A stretch of 64,000 nucleotides of DNA, taken from positions 32,250,909 to 32,314,908 of the forward strand of contig CM031610.1 of NCBI GenBank assembly GCA_018398815.1. Direction: 5' to 3'. How positions within the stretch are numbered: the stretch's first letter is position 1; each line of letters starts with the position of its first letter. The notes below the pieces were generated by a model. The model saw only the letters and a list, made by a program, of their open reading frames with translations. It was not told the DNA's origin and did not search any database. The position numbers and the translations under genes are program-made. Below are positions 1 to 10,866 of this stretch, one piece after another. Source of the stretch: Conus ventricosus. Its lineage: Eukaryota; Mollusca; Gastropoda; Neogastropoda; Conidae.

Positions 1-97
1 ACAATAATTATAAACTGATAAATCAATTACAACAAATGAATAATAACAGAACTCGATATAGCCTTTGCTATATCAATCATCAGTGAGGGTAATGGTG

Positions 98-156
<59 letters not shown>

Positions 157-171
157 TGTGTGTGTGTGTGT

Positions 172-212
<41 letters not shown>
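98..212. repeat. (TG)n microsatellite
   Basis: Nearly pure TG dinucleotide repeat with one TA and one GG interruption. Reading frames through it give only Cys-Val or His-Thr runs and are not genes. Confidence 0.97.
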
Positions 213-486
213 CAGTGACAAACTTACGGCAGCATTTTTTCAGCTATTGCATTTGGTTGAAATACATACTTGACAGGATTTCGAGTGTTTCTCTGGTAGA
301 AAGACGTTTACTTTTCTTTATACTTTCTTAACGCCCTGTACTTAACTTTCCGCCCTTTGCAACATACTCCTTCAAGCGTGGATGCTTGATGTACCTGTCC
401 TGTGTTGTTAAGCGTTAAAAAAAAGACCTTAGAATCAACATGTTGTCCTGTTCTTCTTCTTGTTCTGTCTTTTCAATGCGTTTGAC

Positions 487-725
487 TTAATTCCAGTGTT
501 TCAGCACTTCATTTGGTTTCAGTTTCCAAATTTGGCAATGGTCGCATAGAGCATTTGAAGCACCTTTGTGGACTCCATGAGAAGCAAGTGCAATAACAGT
601 GTCACTGGCATTGAACAAATTAAACATTCGTGTGCATTGCATAACTTTCTCAATTGTTAGATCAGCGTTTAGTGCATGCACACAATTCTCATTGATTTTT
701 TCTGGACTAAAACTCGTCCTTCTTG
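487..725 (-). CDS. possible terminal exon, function unknown
   Basis: The minus strand has an open stretch of about 75 codons ending in a stop at 487. Its composition looks coding, with a Cys-x2-Cys pair near the end (CDHCQIW). It is preceded on the minus strand by an AT/pyrimidine-rich tract ending in AG near 725, a possible splice acceptor. The amino-terminal part of the longer open frame is poly-Phe/Leu encoded by AT-rich DNA and is probably intronic. I do not recognise a family. It could equally be a chance open frame. The remaining bases between 212 and 990 show nothing I can assign. Confidence 0.2.
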
Positions 726-995
726 ATAAAGTAGTAAAAAATAAATGCAAAAATAAATAAAATAGCAAAAAAAAAAACACCCCATAAATGAATAGATAAA
801 CAAATACATATATGAATAAAGAGAGATGACAAGCTTTCTCAACGCCTTACACTTCTCATACAGGAAAGACATTTCAGAATCTACCATTCCAAATCACACA
901 TGACTTAATTTTCTTCTAAGTGTCTCGGGCGATGCCCAGGATCCTCCCGCCAGCTCTTAACGGAAATGTGTGGGTTCTGTTGCTGCTGTCCACAG

Positions 996-1400
996 TGCGT
1001 TTCGCTGAGTCTGACGTGTAACGAGGTGCCGGACTGCAGGGACGCCAGTGACGAGGAACAGTGTAGCTGGATTCGCAAGGAACGGGACATCGACCAGGCA
1101 TTGCCGCCCCCTGCCCTGATCATCTTCGACGGCCGTGGCGGCGTAGCAGGATCAGCGCTGAACGATTCTGGGACAGGGCAGCATGACAGCAGTGCTCGTC
1201 TCCTGAGACCGCGGCTGAACGATTCCGTGCACCATGACGCCATTAACCGTACAGGGTGACGATGGAGCGGTCAGCGGGAGACGCCAGTGTGTTCCTGACA
1301 CGCATTTCCAGTGTGCTGGACACGGGTCTGTTTGCCGGTGTTCGTCAGTGTAACCAGGTGTACGACTGTCGGACATGAGGACGAAATGGGCTGTGACCGT
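996..1400 (+). pseudogene. LDL-receptor class A repeats of a host receptor, broken, ends in N gap
   Basis: A pyrimidine-rich tract ending CACAG (991-995) looks like a splice acceptor. The next bases read a Cys-rich module with the LDLRa signature (CNEVPDC then ASDEEQC, acidic calcium-binding residues present). About 200 bases on, a second module reads CVPDTHFQC and ends GHEDEMGC in a different frame, so at least two frameshifts lie between 1130 and 1380. LDLRa modules are about 40-residue, three-disulphide extracellular ligand-binding units. The linker LPPPALIIFDGRGG and the FQC/GHEDE pattern recall mollusc multi-LDLRa receptors of the GRL101 type. That family call is a guess. The frameshifts could be sequencing errors beside the gap. 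Confidence 0.6.
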
Positions 1401-1500
1401 NNNNNNNNNNNNNNNNNNNNNNNNNNNNNNNNNNNNNNNNNNNNNNNNNNNNNNNNNNNNNNNNNNNNNNNNNNNNNNNNNNNNNNNNNNNNNNNNNNNN
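1401..1500. other. assembly gap (100 N)
   Basis: A run of exactly 100 N, which is a placeholder length. The host LDLRa gene and the first retrotransposon leader are not necessarily adjacent in the genome. Confidence 0.99.
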
Positions 1501-1903
1501 ACTCGGGGTCTCTTTGTTCACAGGTTCACGGTCCTTTTTTCAAGGTTCGGTGTCTCTATACAAAAGGTTTAATGTCATCATCTAGGCATCGTGTTTTCTT
1601 CATGCACAGGTTTTAGAGTATTCTTTCCGTGCTTCACTGTCTCCTTCATTCACAGATTTATTTGGCTTGACTTTTCTAGAATTTGGTGTCTATTTTTCAA
1701 ATAGCCAAGAGGATAAGACGGTTTCCTACGTTGGTGTTCTGTGGAACAAGGATACAAAACGGAGTACCAGAGGGAATAGTTTGTGGAAAGGCATGAAAGG
1801 CTGACTCGAGCTCTGGAGCAGATCTTGTGAATCAAGGGGTATGGAACGTGGACGCATGCTTTCAGATCATTTTGGTTTGAGCTGCAGAGCTCTTGAGGAA
1901 GTC

Positions 1904-1938
1904 CCCTCCGGGGTTGCGACCTTGTCGTGGTCGGAGGG
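1904..1938 (+). promoter_or_regulatory. putative HDV-like ribozyme core at the 5' terminus of R1
   Basis: CCCTCCG (1904-1910) is the perfect complement of CGGAGGG (1932-1938). Between them lie eight bases, then ACC (1919-1921), a seven-base loop and GGT (1929-1931), directly abutting the second strand. This P1/P3 arrangement matches HDV-type ribozymes, including the L1Tc Pr77 ribozyme of ingi-type elements. The first P1 base is the first base after the target duplication, which is where such a ribozyme would cut. A possible P4 is CCAG/CTGG at about 1949-1972. I could not identify the second P2 strand or a convincing catalytic-C joining region, so the call is provisional. Confidence 0.45.
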
Positions 1939-2640
1939 CTTGCGCGGTCCAGTGATCCCTTAGGCTTTGCTGGCGGGGGCATCAATACTTGGTGATAGGC
2001 TGGTTTTTTCCAACTGCTTCTAGGCCTGTGAAGTCCAGATGCTGCCTGGCCTAAGCATAACGTGGTAAGGAGTTGATGCCCCTGGTAGGGCTTCCCATGT
2101 CAGATAGGCTAAGGGTGAGGATCCTGACTAAGAGTAACCCGCCTTTCTCCTTTTCTCTTTTTCTGCCTTTCCCTATTTGGCCCTTTTCTATTTTCGTCTC
2201 CCCTTCAAGTCTTCTTATCCCACACTCCTTTTCTCTCTGTGGTCTCCTTAAGATCCACCGCGTTGCCGTGCGGTGCACCTGTGTCGGGGGGGAAGGGAGA
2301 TCCTGGTGTTTGAGAGGCCCTTTGTGCTCTCAACACATCATTTTGGCTCGGACCTCTCCTAGACAGGAAGTACACTTTGGCCCGGGTGTACTAATCGGCT
2401 CCCCTTCTTGGGGGGGTTCAAGACGGGCAGTTCCCCTGCTGGCCATGTGAACCCTGCAGTGCTCAGCTCTCTTTTCCCGGGAGTTGAGCATGATCAGGGG
2501 GATAGGGGTATAGTGTTTCTGTTTGTCGTATGTCTCTCCCGAAGCCGGGAAGGGGTCAAGACAGGATTCTTGGCCCCTGGCCCCTTTGTTGGACTCCAAG
2601 GTGGGTGGGTAAGGGAGGGATGAATTACAATAAACTCAAT

Positions 2641-3967
2641 ATGGCTCCTTTCAAAATAAATCCCCCCAAAAAAGAAGAGGAAGGCAGCATCCCTATTTCA
2701 GGGATTTCGATTCTGATAGTGATTCAGATACTGAAGTGCGACAGAGGACAGGTTTCTGGGCTTCCTGGCTAGTAATGGAAGGGACAGAGCAGGAAAGACC
2801 CCTTTCAGCTCTGAGCCCTTTTGCCATACAAAAGGGCTTTCAAGGTTTGGCAGGTGACCCTCGGTCCATCAAGGGTTGCGGAATGGCTCGTTCCTTATTG
2901 AGTGTAAATCACAGAAACAGTCTGAACAGCTGCTGAAGGCAACAAAATTAGTGGAACAGGGGGATCAGGGTAACCCCCCACAAACAATTAAATTCATCAA
3001 AAGGCGTGATTCGCTGCAGGGATTTATCTGGTGTCTCGGAGGCAGAAATTAAATGGGAGCTGGCGTCCCAGGGGGGACCGAGGTGCGCAGGGTGACAGTA
3101 AAGAAGGGTGCAGAAAGAGTGGCCACAAAACACCCTCTTTCTGACATTCGGCAACCCTGTGCTCCCTCCGGTCATCAAAGCCCGGCTATCTGAATGCCCC
3201 GGTTCAGTTATATGTTCCGTCCCCGTTGAGGTGCTTCGGGTGCCAGAAGTTTGGCCATGTCGGGGACCGCTGTTCTGGGCAGGAGGTGTGTGGTATTTGC
3301 TGCAAGGCAACCCATGATGGGCCGTGTCAAGACCCGGCACATTGTGCTAACTGCGGTGGCGACCATCCCTCCTCTTCCCGAAATTGTCCTTTTTGATTCA
3401 AGAATCTGTTTATACAACGAGTCAAAACGGAAAAGATCTCATTTTTTGAAGCCCGCAAACAGGTTGTGGGCAGTCAGACGCCGACAGCTTCATCCTATGC
3501 TTCGGCCGTAAAGAAAGTGTCCACTCGATCAGTCTGCTGCCAGACTGATGACTTTACGTTTTCAAAGACATTGCAAGTAAGATCTGTCAATTCTGGTGGT
3601 AGCAAAGTCCACCACCTTCCAACCCAAACTGACTGCCCCTGGGGAGGCAGAAATCCGCCACCCTCAGACTGCCCAGCAGTCTACAACATCTGCTGCTGGG
3701 CAGACTAAAAACCCAGCACTCCCGCCTCGAACTCCCCTATCCAGTGCCCGTGCGGGCAAGGGAGTTCCACCCAGGTGGAGATGGTGGAGATGAAAAGAAA
3801 CCTCCACCATCTCCCAAATCCGGGACCTCCACCATCTCCAAACTCCATCCAGGCCTTTGTCCCCTGCGGGCAAGTCTGCCAGCAGGCCCAAAAGACCACA
3901 CAGTCCATTAAACTAAATAATAAATTCTCTCCCTTTGGACGCAGACGTTGAGGAGGAGATGACCTGA
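2641..3967 (+). pseudogene. R1 ORF1: gag-like RNA-binding protein with zinc knuckles, frameshifted
   Basis: The ATG at 2641 opens a Lys/Glu-rich start, and the ORF ends in a TGA at 3965, 27 bases before ORF2. In the middle (3229-3390) are clustered zinc knuckles. CFGCQKFGHVGDRC is a clear CX2CX4HX4C, followed by VCGICCKATHDGPC and CANCGGDHPSSSRNC. The carboxy-terminal third is Pro/Ser-rich. ORF1 proteins of I and jockey elements bind their own RNA and bring it to the nucleus with ORF2. Several frameshifts split it, so no intact protein is made here. The same zinc-knuckle block recurs at about 8590, 14890, 24370 and 26020, which ties the five copies together. Confidence 0.85.
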
Positions 3968-3993
3968 TCTCTCTCCTTTTCGCCCTCTGCACC

Positions 3994-6900
3994 ATGGATA
4001 ATACAATATTCCATTGGAATATCCGTGGTCAAAATTTCCCAAACTTTGAGGAGCTGCAGCTTCTGTGTCATTCTATAAAACCTTCCGTCGTGGCTCTTCA
4101 AGAAACCCAAATTCAAACCCAGAAGCCCTTTTTACTCTTTCGGCTTTAATTTTCTTTAAAAAACCTGCACAACCATCCACGTTGGACTGTCGGGCGGTGT
4201 TGCCCTTCTCCTTCACAAAACTTTGTTGTATAGTCCTGTCGCTCTGTCAAACCTCCCTTCAGCTAGCTGCGAGAGTCACTCTCCACAAGACTGTCCAATC
4301 TGTCTCTTTATCTACCTCCATCTGTCCCGGTTTGTCGTCAGGACCTGTCACTCTGTTGGGGGAAAACTTCCCGACCTTTTTTGCTGTTGGGTGACTTTAA
4401 CGGTCACAACCCTCTTTGGGGTATACCGGTTCGTCATCCAGAGGTCTGCTGATTGGGGATGTCCCTTCGGATTTGGATTTGTGTTGTCTGAACGACGGAT
4501 CTGCAACTTACTCCATTCTTCCACGGGTTCACTTTCGGTTTAGATTTGTCGGTTTGTGACCCCTCGCTGGTCCTGGACTATGAGTGGTCTGTCCATGACG
4601 ATCTGCACGGAAGTGACCATTTCCCTGTCCTTCTACAACCTGTAATAACTGAACACGTCTCTGTCTCTCAGCATCAAAAATTAAAAGAAACAAACTGGGA
4701 TCTATTGCAGCCACTGTTTCTAAGGAGTTCCAGGACACTGATTTTTTTCAGAGTCCGGACCCACTGAATCACTGACTAACACTATGATCAAATGTGCTAA
4801 GGCCTGTATTCCAGTGTCTCCTGATAAACTTCAAATACCAAAAACACCCTGGTTCGTTTCAGAATGCCAACAATTTCCAAAGTTAGAAAACGGGCTCAGC
4901 GTCAGGTATACCAACGACCTTCGGGCCCCAACGCTCGAGCCCATCAGAAACTCCGTGCTAAATTCAAGACACACTTTTAAAATCATAAACTCGGTCCGGG
5001 AGAAGCTTCTGCTCCAGGCTGACATCAAAAACTTCCAAGAAAAAAGTGTGGAACATCATTAAAAAAATCAAAGGGAAGAACCACCTGTCCACTGTGAACC
5101 ATCTCAAGTTTGCTGACTCTTTAATAACAGAGAAAAAGCAGTTGCTAATTTGCTGGCTTCAACCATAGAAAAGAATTCCTCCTCTTCTAACAAATCAACC
5201 ATTTTTGGGTCAAAAATAAAACCCTTAAAGAAAAATCACCCTGCAACTTTTCGTCCGACAACATGGCAGACTACAATCTCCTTTCTTTTTAAAAATGAAC
5301 TGAAATCGCCTTTCTTGCAGCGATTCCTCTCCAGGTATAGATGAAATCCATTATCAGCTGTTGAAACATCTTCCGCTAGAAGGCTGAACATACTGCTACA
5401 GGTCGACAACCATGTGTGGACTACAGGGTTTTTTTTCCACCCTCTTGGCGAAAAGCTCTCATTATTCCAATTCCCAAACCCGGAAAAGATCTTTCTAATC
5501 CCTTTAAATTACCGTCCCATAGCTTTGACCAGCGTGTTTGTAAATTTATGGAAAAAATGGTCAATGCTAGGCTCATGGGAAACTTGAAACCGATGGCCTT
5601 TTGGCGAAAGAAAGTGTGGTTTCCGCAAACATCGGGGTACAGTTGACCATTTGATTCGTCTGGAATCTGCCCCTTCGGAACTCCTTTTGAACAGACAGCA
5701 TACAGTGGCAATTTCTTCGACTTGGAGAAGGCCTACGATACCACCTGGAAATCGGGGATACTTCATGATCTCCACGATCTGGGTTTTCGAGGTCCATCTT
5801 CCGCTTTTTATTCAAAATTTTTTGGCAGAACGACAGTTTCAGGTCCGGGTTGGCACCACTCTCTCTGATGTCCACGAGCAGGAGTTGGGTGTTCCCCAGG
5901 GAGCCATACTGTCTCTGCCCTCTTTAGTATTAAAATCAACACATTGTTCAATCAGTTCAGCAGGGTTCAGACTGCTCATTGTTTGTGGATGATTTCACGT
6001 CTACCAACTGGAAGCCTGTACCCGAGTAACCGCGCAGGCTCCAGCTTTGCGTAGATAAAATCCATCGATGGGGGGATGAAAACGGTTTCACCTTTCTCCA
6101 ACAAAGACGCAGTGTATTCACTTCCATAATTTCCGTCAGTTTTTCCCAGTCCTGAACTTCAATAGGGAAATCTCCCATTCCAGCTGTTAAAGAGGCCAAA
6201 TTTCTGGGAGTCATTTTTGACCAGAAACCAACTTTCTCAGCCACATCAAAAACCTCAAAACCTCTTGCCAAAAGCTCTGAATATTCGCGGGTCCCTAGCA
6301 CACACCGACTGGGCGCTGATAAGAAAACTTTGCTGCACCTCTACAGAGCCTTGGCCGTTTTCCCAAAATGGACTACGGTTGTGCTGTCTACGGCTCCGCA
6401 AGACCGTTTTTTACCTCAAACTCTTGGACCCCCATCCACCATCAAGGCTTCGTCCCCTGTCCCTTTGGGGCGTTCCGCACCACCCTGTGTACAGCCTGTA
6501 CGCAAGGCGGGCGAACCTTCATTGTCCAACCGCAGGCTGAAACTGTCTTTAAATTATTATATCCGACTGTTCTCAGAACCGCAGAATCCTGCCCATGACT
6601 GTGTCTTTGACCCTCCATTCCAAATAATTGAAAACAACCCGAAATGTATTCCGCCGTTTGGTCTTCGTATGCAGCCTCACGTGCGGAATGCAGGTCTAAA
6701 CCTGGGAGTAGTTTCCGATTTTTCCAAGTTTCCGGATCAACCTCCGTGACCTTTTTCACACCAGAGATTCGTTTCGATCTTGCAGCTTTTCGCAAGAGTC
6801 TACCAGCTCTCGGCGTACAAGGCATTGTATGCTGACCTCGTTTCGAAATTCCCATCCTATCAAAAAGTTTTTTACTACGGTTCCAAGTCTGAGGATGGGT

Positions 6901-7733
6901 GGCCTGTGCAGCCTACTGCCCTGGGGGGTCCTTCTCAGATACTGTTGGAACATATCCATTCTGATGCTTTTGTTAAATTTTGCTGAACTTACTGCTCTGG
7001 TACTGGCTTTGAAGATAATCTCACATTCTTTAAAGAGGGACTTTCTGGTTCTGTCGATTCGCTGTCAGCTTTGGAAGCCATAGCTGGCCGCAACCTTCAG
7101 CATCCAGAACTTTTGCATTTCTTTGAACTTTTTAGCAAATTTGAAAGCGGACGGTTACAACATTACTCTTGCTTTGGGGTTTTTTGGTCATGTTGGCATC
7201 GGCGGAACGAAATGGTTGATCGTTAGCCAAAAACGCCACAAGAGAGAAACTGTCCAACATTTATATCCCCTGTTCAGATTTTAAACCCAAAGTTAACGAT
7301 TATGTGAGAGACCTCTGGCAGGAGGATTGGAACACACAGACGAGTAACAAACTCTTTCAGATCCGTCCAAACCTTAAGGACTTCCTCCCATCCACGTCGG
7401 GAGGTCGTAAAGAGGAAACGGGTTTTGTCCGGCTGCACACCGGGCCCTTCGTATTTACCCATGCTTACCTTTTAAAGAGTGAAGAAGCTCCGTGGTGCAT
7501 TCCATGTCATGCGCCACTCACAATGAACATGTTTTTTTAGAGTTTGGGGCTTGCACGATGTGAGACACAAACATTTTACAGCGGAGTCCATGAAGATCCG
7601 TTCAGGGATGTCCCGCCTGATGTATCCTTGAGTTTTTGAGAGAGATTTTAAAATTTTTCATCTGATTAAGAAATTTTTCGGAAGAAAGATTTTTAACAAA
7701 GTTTCTGGTGCGTTTGTAGACGATGTCATTTAA
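3994..7733 (+). pseudogene. R1 ORF2: APE endonuclease, reverse transcriptase, RNase H; multiply broken
   Basis: ORF2 opens at ATG 3994 with HWNIRG, the start of an APE-type endonuclease. The endonuclease motifs GDFNGHNPLWG (about 4390) and SDHFPV (about 4612) are visible. Reverse transcriptase follows from about 5340, with PPSWRKALIIPIPKPG (5437 on), the palm segment around EKAYDTTWK (5725) and FVDD (about 5975). RNase H is at about 6870-7250. A Cys/His finger with WCIPCH ends the protein near 7500. The enzyme would nick the target, copy the element RNA from the nick and degrade the RNA strand. At least eight frameshifts or stops break it. Length and domain order fit the I superfamily. Confidence 0.85.
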
Positions 7734-7854
7734 TGAGAGTTGAAAGTGGGTTTTTTTTTTATGACTGGTGAGTTGATTTTAACGTGGTGACAGCCCTTAT
7801 GTGGCCCTTTGGGGGTCGGCTGGGCTATAAGCAACATTATCTTATCTTATCTTT
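7734..7854 (+). other. R1 3' UTR and (TTATC)n tail
   Basis: Contains a T-run at 7749-7758, then a conserved 3' block with GTGAGTTGATTTTAACGTGG and GTCGGCTGGGCTATAAGCAA, ending in CTTATCTTATC. The block is shared by all copies and by two solo insertions at 41385 and 45184. It is the likely template-recognition end for reverse transcription. Confidence 0.85.
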
Positions 7855-8289
7855 AAGTCTTTAGTCCTGTTCCTGAGATATTTCCCTAGTGCGCACCTGG
7901 TACTCCTATCCGAGTGTCGTTTATCCACAGAATGCCTTACATGGTAATCAGTCAACACCCTGAATCCTTTCTAGATTTTAATGTCCTCTTACTCTATGGG
8001 AGCTGGTGGTCACCTTTCAAATTGTGAAAGTATTCTCGACCCCCTGTGGGTAGCATTTGGTATCCCTCCTTTTGCAGAGGGTTATGTCCCATGTAAGTGG
8101 CTAGTGTAGCGGTTCTAGGTGGTGGTTTTCCCTTTTTTAGAAGTTGAAGTGTTTGCACGCCACAGATATACTATCTTTTCCCTTTTAAAGGTTTTGGTAT
8201 TTCTCCTGTCTTACAGTAGGACTTGTTTTAAACGGTTTATTATCTTGTTTTGATAGGTTTTAGTGCCTCCTCCTCTAAACGCTTGTCGG

Positions 8290-9300
8290 AACAGCTACTG
8301 AGTGCCACAGAACTAGTAGCCAGAGAGATCCGAGTGACCCCCATAAAAAAGTTGAGTACGTTCAAGAATGTCATTAGATGTCCGGATCTTTGGGGGCGTC
8401 CTCGGAGACCAAGGTTTTAAACTGAACTTGCGTCCCAAGGTGTAATTGACGTGCATTGGGGCACGTTTTGCAAAAGAAAAAAAGAGTGCCCACCAGCACC
8501 CTCTTCGACATTCTGTACCCCTTCATTGCCTCAGATAATCAAAGTGGGTTATTTGAAAGTGCGCATTCAACTTTACATTCTGTCTTCGATGTGGTGCTTT
8601 AAGTGCCAGAAGTATGGGGACGTCAAAGATCGCTGTTCTGGTTAGGAGGCATGTGGTGTTTGCTGCAAAGCAACCGATGATGGGCCGTGAAAAGATCCTG
8701 CCCATTGTGGAAACTGCGATGGCGACCATCCCTCTCTTCACGCAACTGCCCACTTGTGATTCAGGAAGCTAACATTCAGAAAGTTAAAACGGAAAATATT
8801 TCATTTTTCGAGGCGTGCAAGCAGGTCCTTGGCTGTCAGTCTACTTTTCTTGGTACACTTCAGCTGTGAAAAAAAATTGTACACGGTATGTGTGCTGTCA
8901 AACGGATGCTTTTATATTTTGTTAAAACATTGCATGAAAAAGTTTCAGGCCCCAGAGGAGGCAAATCCACCACCACCCAACCCAGTGTGGATGTCCCTGG
9001 CAGGGGGCGCTAAATCCGCCACTTTTCAGACTGACCAGCAGTCTAATGCATCTGCTGCTGGGCAGACCAAAAGAACCAACTGGCGTGCAGTGCCCGTGCG
9101 GGCAAGGGAGTCCAACCAAGTGTGGAGATTAAAAAGGCGTCCTCCACCATCTCCACAACCTAAGCCGTCTCCGCCTGCGGGGAAGTCTGCCAGCGGGTCT
9201 GGAGAATCAAACATACCAGTTCTTCAACGGAACGAATTTGCTCCATTTGACGCGGACGACTCGAGAGGTGAACTGAATTCTCTCTTGTTTGTCCTCTGCA
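8290..9300 (+). pseudogene. R2 ORF1 remnant (zinc-knuckle gag)
   Basis: Homologous to the carboxy-terminal two thirds of R1 ORF1. The zinc-knuckle cluster at 8587-8750 reads CFKCQKYGDVKDRC, where the expected His is Asp, so the first knuckle is damaged. A second knuckle and CDGDHP follow. A Pro/Ser-rich tail ends just before the endonuclease start. The amino-terminal third seen in R1 cannot be recognised and leader-like sequence joins directly. Stops after the first knuckle and at several other points make it inactive. Confidence 0.75.
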
Positions 9301-9302
9301 CC

Positions 9303-9935
9303 ATGGATATATCCGTGGTTTAAACTCTTAACTTTGAGGAGCTGCAGCTTTTACGTCATACACTTAAACCTCCGGTAGTAGATCTTCAGGAAACCAAAAT
9401 TCAAAGCTAGAAGACATTTACTCTTTCTGGCTTAAATATTCTTTCAAAATCTGCACAACATTCCACGTTGAGATTAACCGGCGGCGTTGCCCTTCTTATC
9501 CACGAAGCTTTGCTGTGTAGCCCTGTTGCTCTTACTATCCCTCTTCAGGCAGTAGCCGCGAGAGTTGCTGTCCATAAAACGGTTACAGTTTGCTCGCTGT
9601 ATCTACCATCTTCTGTCTCGGTTTGTCATCAGGACCTTGTTGGACTGATTGAAGAACTTTCTCGCCCTCGTTTGCTGTTTGGTGACTTAAATGGCCATAA
9701 TCCCCTTTGGGGTAGTGTGTCTTCATCCAGAGATCTGTTTTTTGAAGATGTCTTTTCAGAGTTAGACTTGTGTTGTCAGAATGATGCGTCTCCAATTTAC
9801 CTCCATTTTTCCACAGGTACACTTTCATGTTTCGATTTGTCGGTATGTGACACTTTGTCGGTCCTGGACTATGAGTGGTCTGTCCATGACGATCTGCATG
9901 GATGTGACCATTTTCCCGTTATGAAACATAACTGA
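9303..9935 (+). pseudogene. R2 ORF2, endonuclease domain (best-preserved of the set)
   Basis: From the initiator region at 9303 the APE endonuclease is read with few breaks. From 9468 to 9935 the frame is open for 155 codons. Visible motifs are LFGDLNGHNPLWG at about 9675 and CDHFPV near 9903, holding the catalytic Asp/Asn and Asp-His of the family. LDYEWSVHDDLHG lies between them. This domain makes the target nick that primes reverse transcription. It stops at 9935, where R1 reads on into the linker before the reverse transcriptase. Confidence 0.8.
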
Positions 9936-10788
9936 AAATGCCTCTGTTCCGGAACACCTTAATTATAAAAACACTAACTGGAATCTTTTTGCTTCAAATT
10001 TCAAAAGAGCTCGCGGAAACATTCTTCAAAGTCAAGACCCAGTAGTATCTGTAACCAATACTTTGTCTGCAAAAACCTATATTCCGATGTCTTGCAATGA
10101 ACTCCCCTAAAACACCTTGGTTTAATTCTGACTGCCAACAATCTCAAGAGAACGCAAACAGGCTAAGCGACAGGTATTCCAAAAACCTTCAGCTCCCGAT
10201 GCTCGAGCCCATCAAAAACTCCAAGCCAAAACGAGTCACACTTTTACAGTCAGTAAACGTCAGTCTTTGAGAAACGTGTGCTCCAGGCTGACATCTAAAG
10301 CATCCAAGAAAAAAGTCTGGAACATCAAGAAAATCAAAGGGAAGAACACCAACCCGTCAGTTCATCATCTGAAACTTGCTGATGGTCTGATAACTGACGA
10401 ACAAGCTGTGGCCAATCTGCTGGCCTCCACCATTCAACAGAAATCCTAAAGTAAATGTGTTTTAGGGGGGAAAACGGCTCGGAGAAAAATCTTCACACAA
10501 CTTCAATTCGGACAACTCTGAGGTGTACAACCTACCATTTTCAATTGATGAACTGAAATGAGCTGAGCACACCTGCAACGATTCTGCTCCTGGCTTGGAT
10601 GATATTCATTATTAGCTTTTGAAATATCTTCTGGAGAGCTGTCTCCAACATAACAGAAATGCATTAAAACTGCTCTGAGACAGTTGGAAAAGAAAGAGGT
10701 TAAAGTATATTGAGATCGTGACAACAGTTGCAAGAACAGTGCACAAATAAGACGGTCATGGTTAAATGCGCACGCACGCACACACACG

Positions 10789-10823
<35 letters not shown>

Positions 10824-10835
10824 CACACACACACA

Positions 10836-10866
<31 letters not shown>

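Larger units (their letters stand above)
1904..7854 (+). mobile_element. full-length non-LTR retrotransposon copy R1 (I/ingi-like)
   Basis: About 5.95 kb from a GC-rich leader to a (TTATC)n tail. The direct repeat AAGTC flanks it at 1899-1903 and 7855-7859. The empty site is visible in R3, where the flanks are continuous (GAGGAAGTCTTTAGTCC around 14270-14290). It carries ORF1 with three zinc knuckles and ORF2 with APE endonuclease, reverse transcriptase, RNase H and a final Cys/His finger. Many frameshifts interrupt both ORFs. Such elements insert by target-primed reverse transcription at a nick made by their own endonuclease. Confidence 0.9.

Noticed and set aside
27..331. Open frames of poly His-Thr or Cys-Val
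   Set aside because: They are translations of dinucleotide repeats, as are those near 10728, 18021, 37943, 45236 and 62811.
2051..2599. Open frames in the R1 leader
   Set aside because: They overlap on both strands in GC-rich leader DNA, have no homology to the other copies as protein, and precede ORF1.
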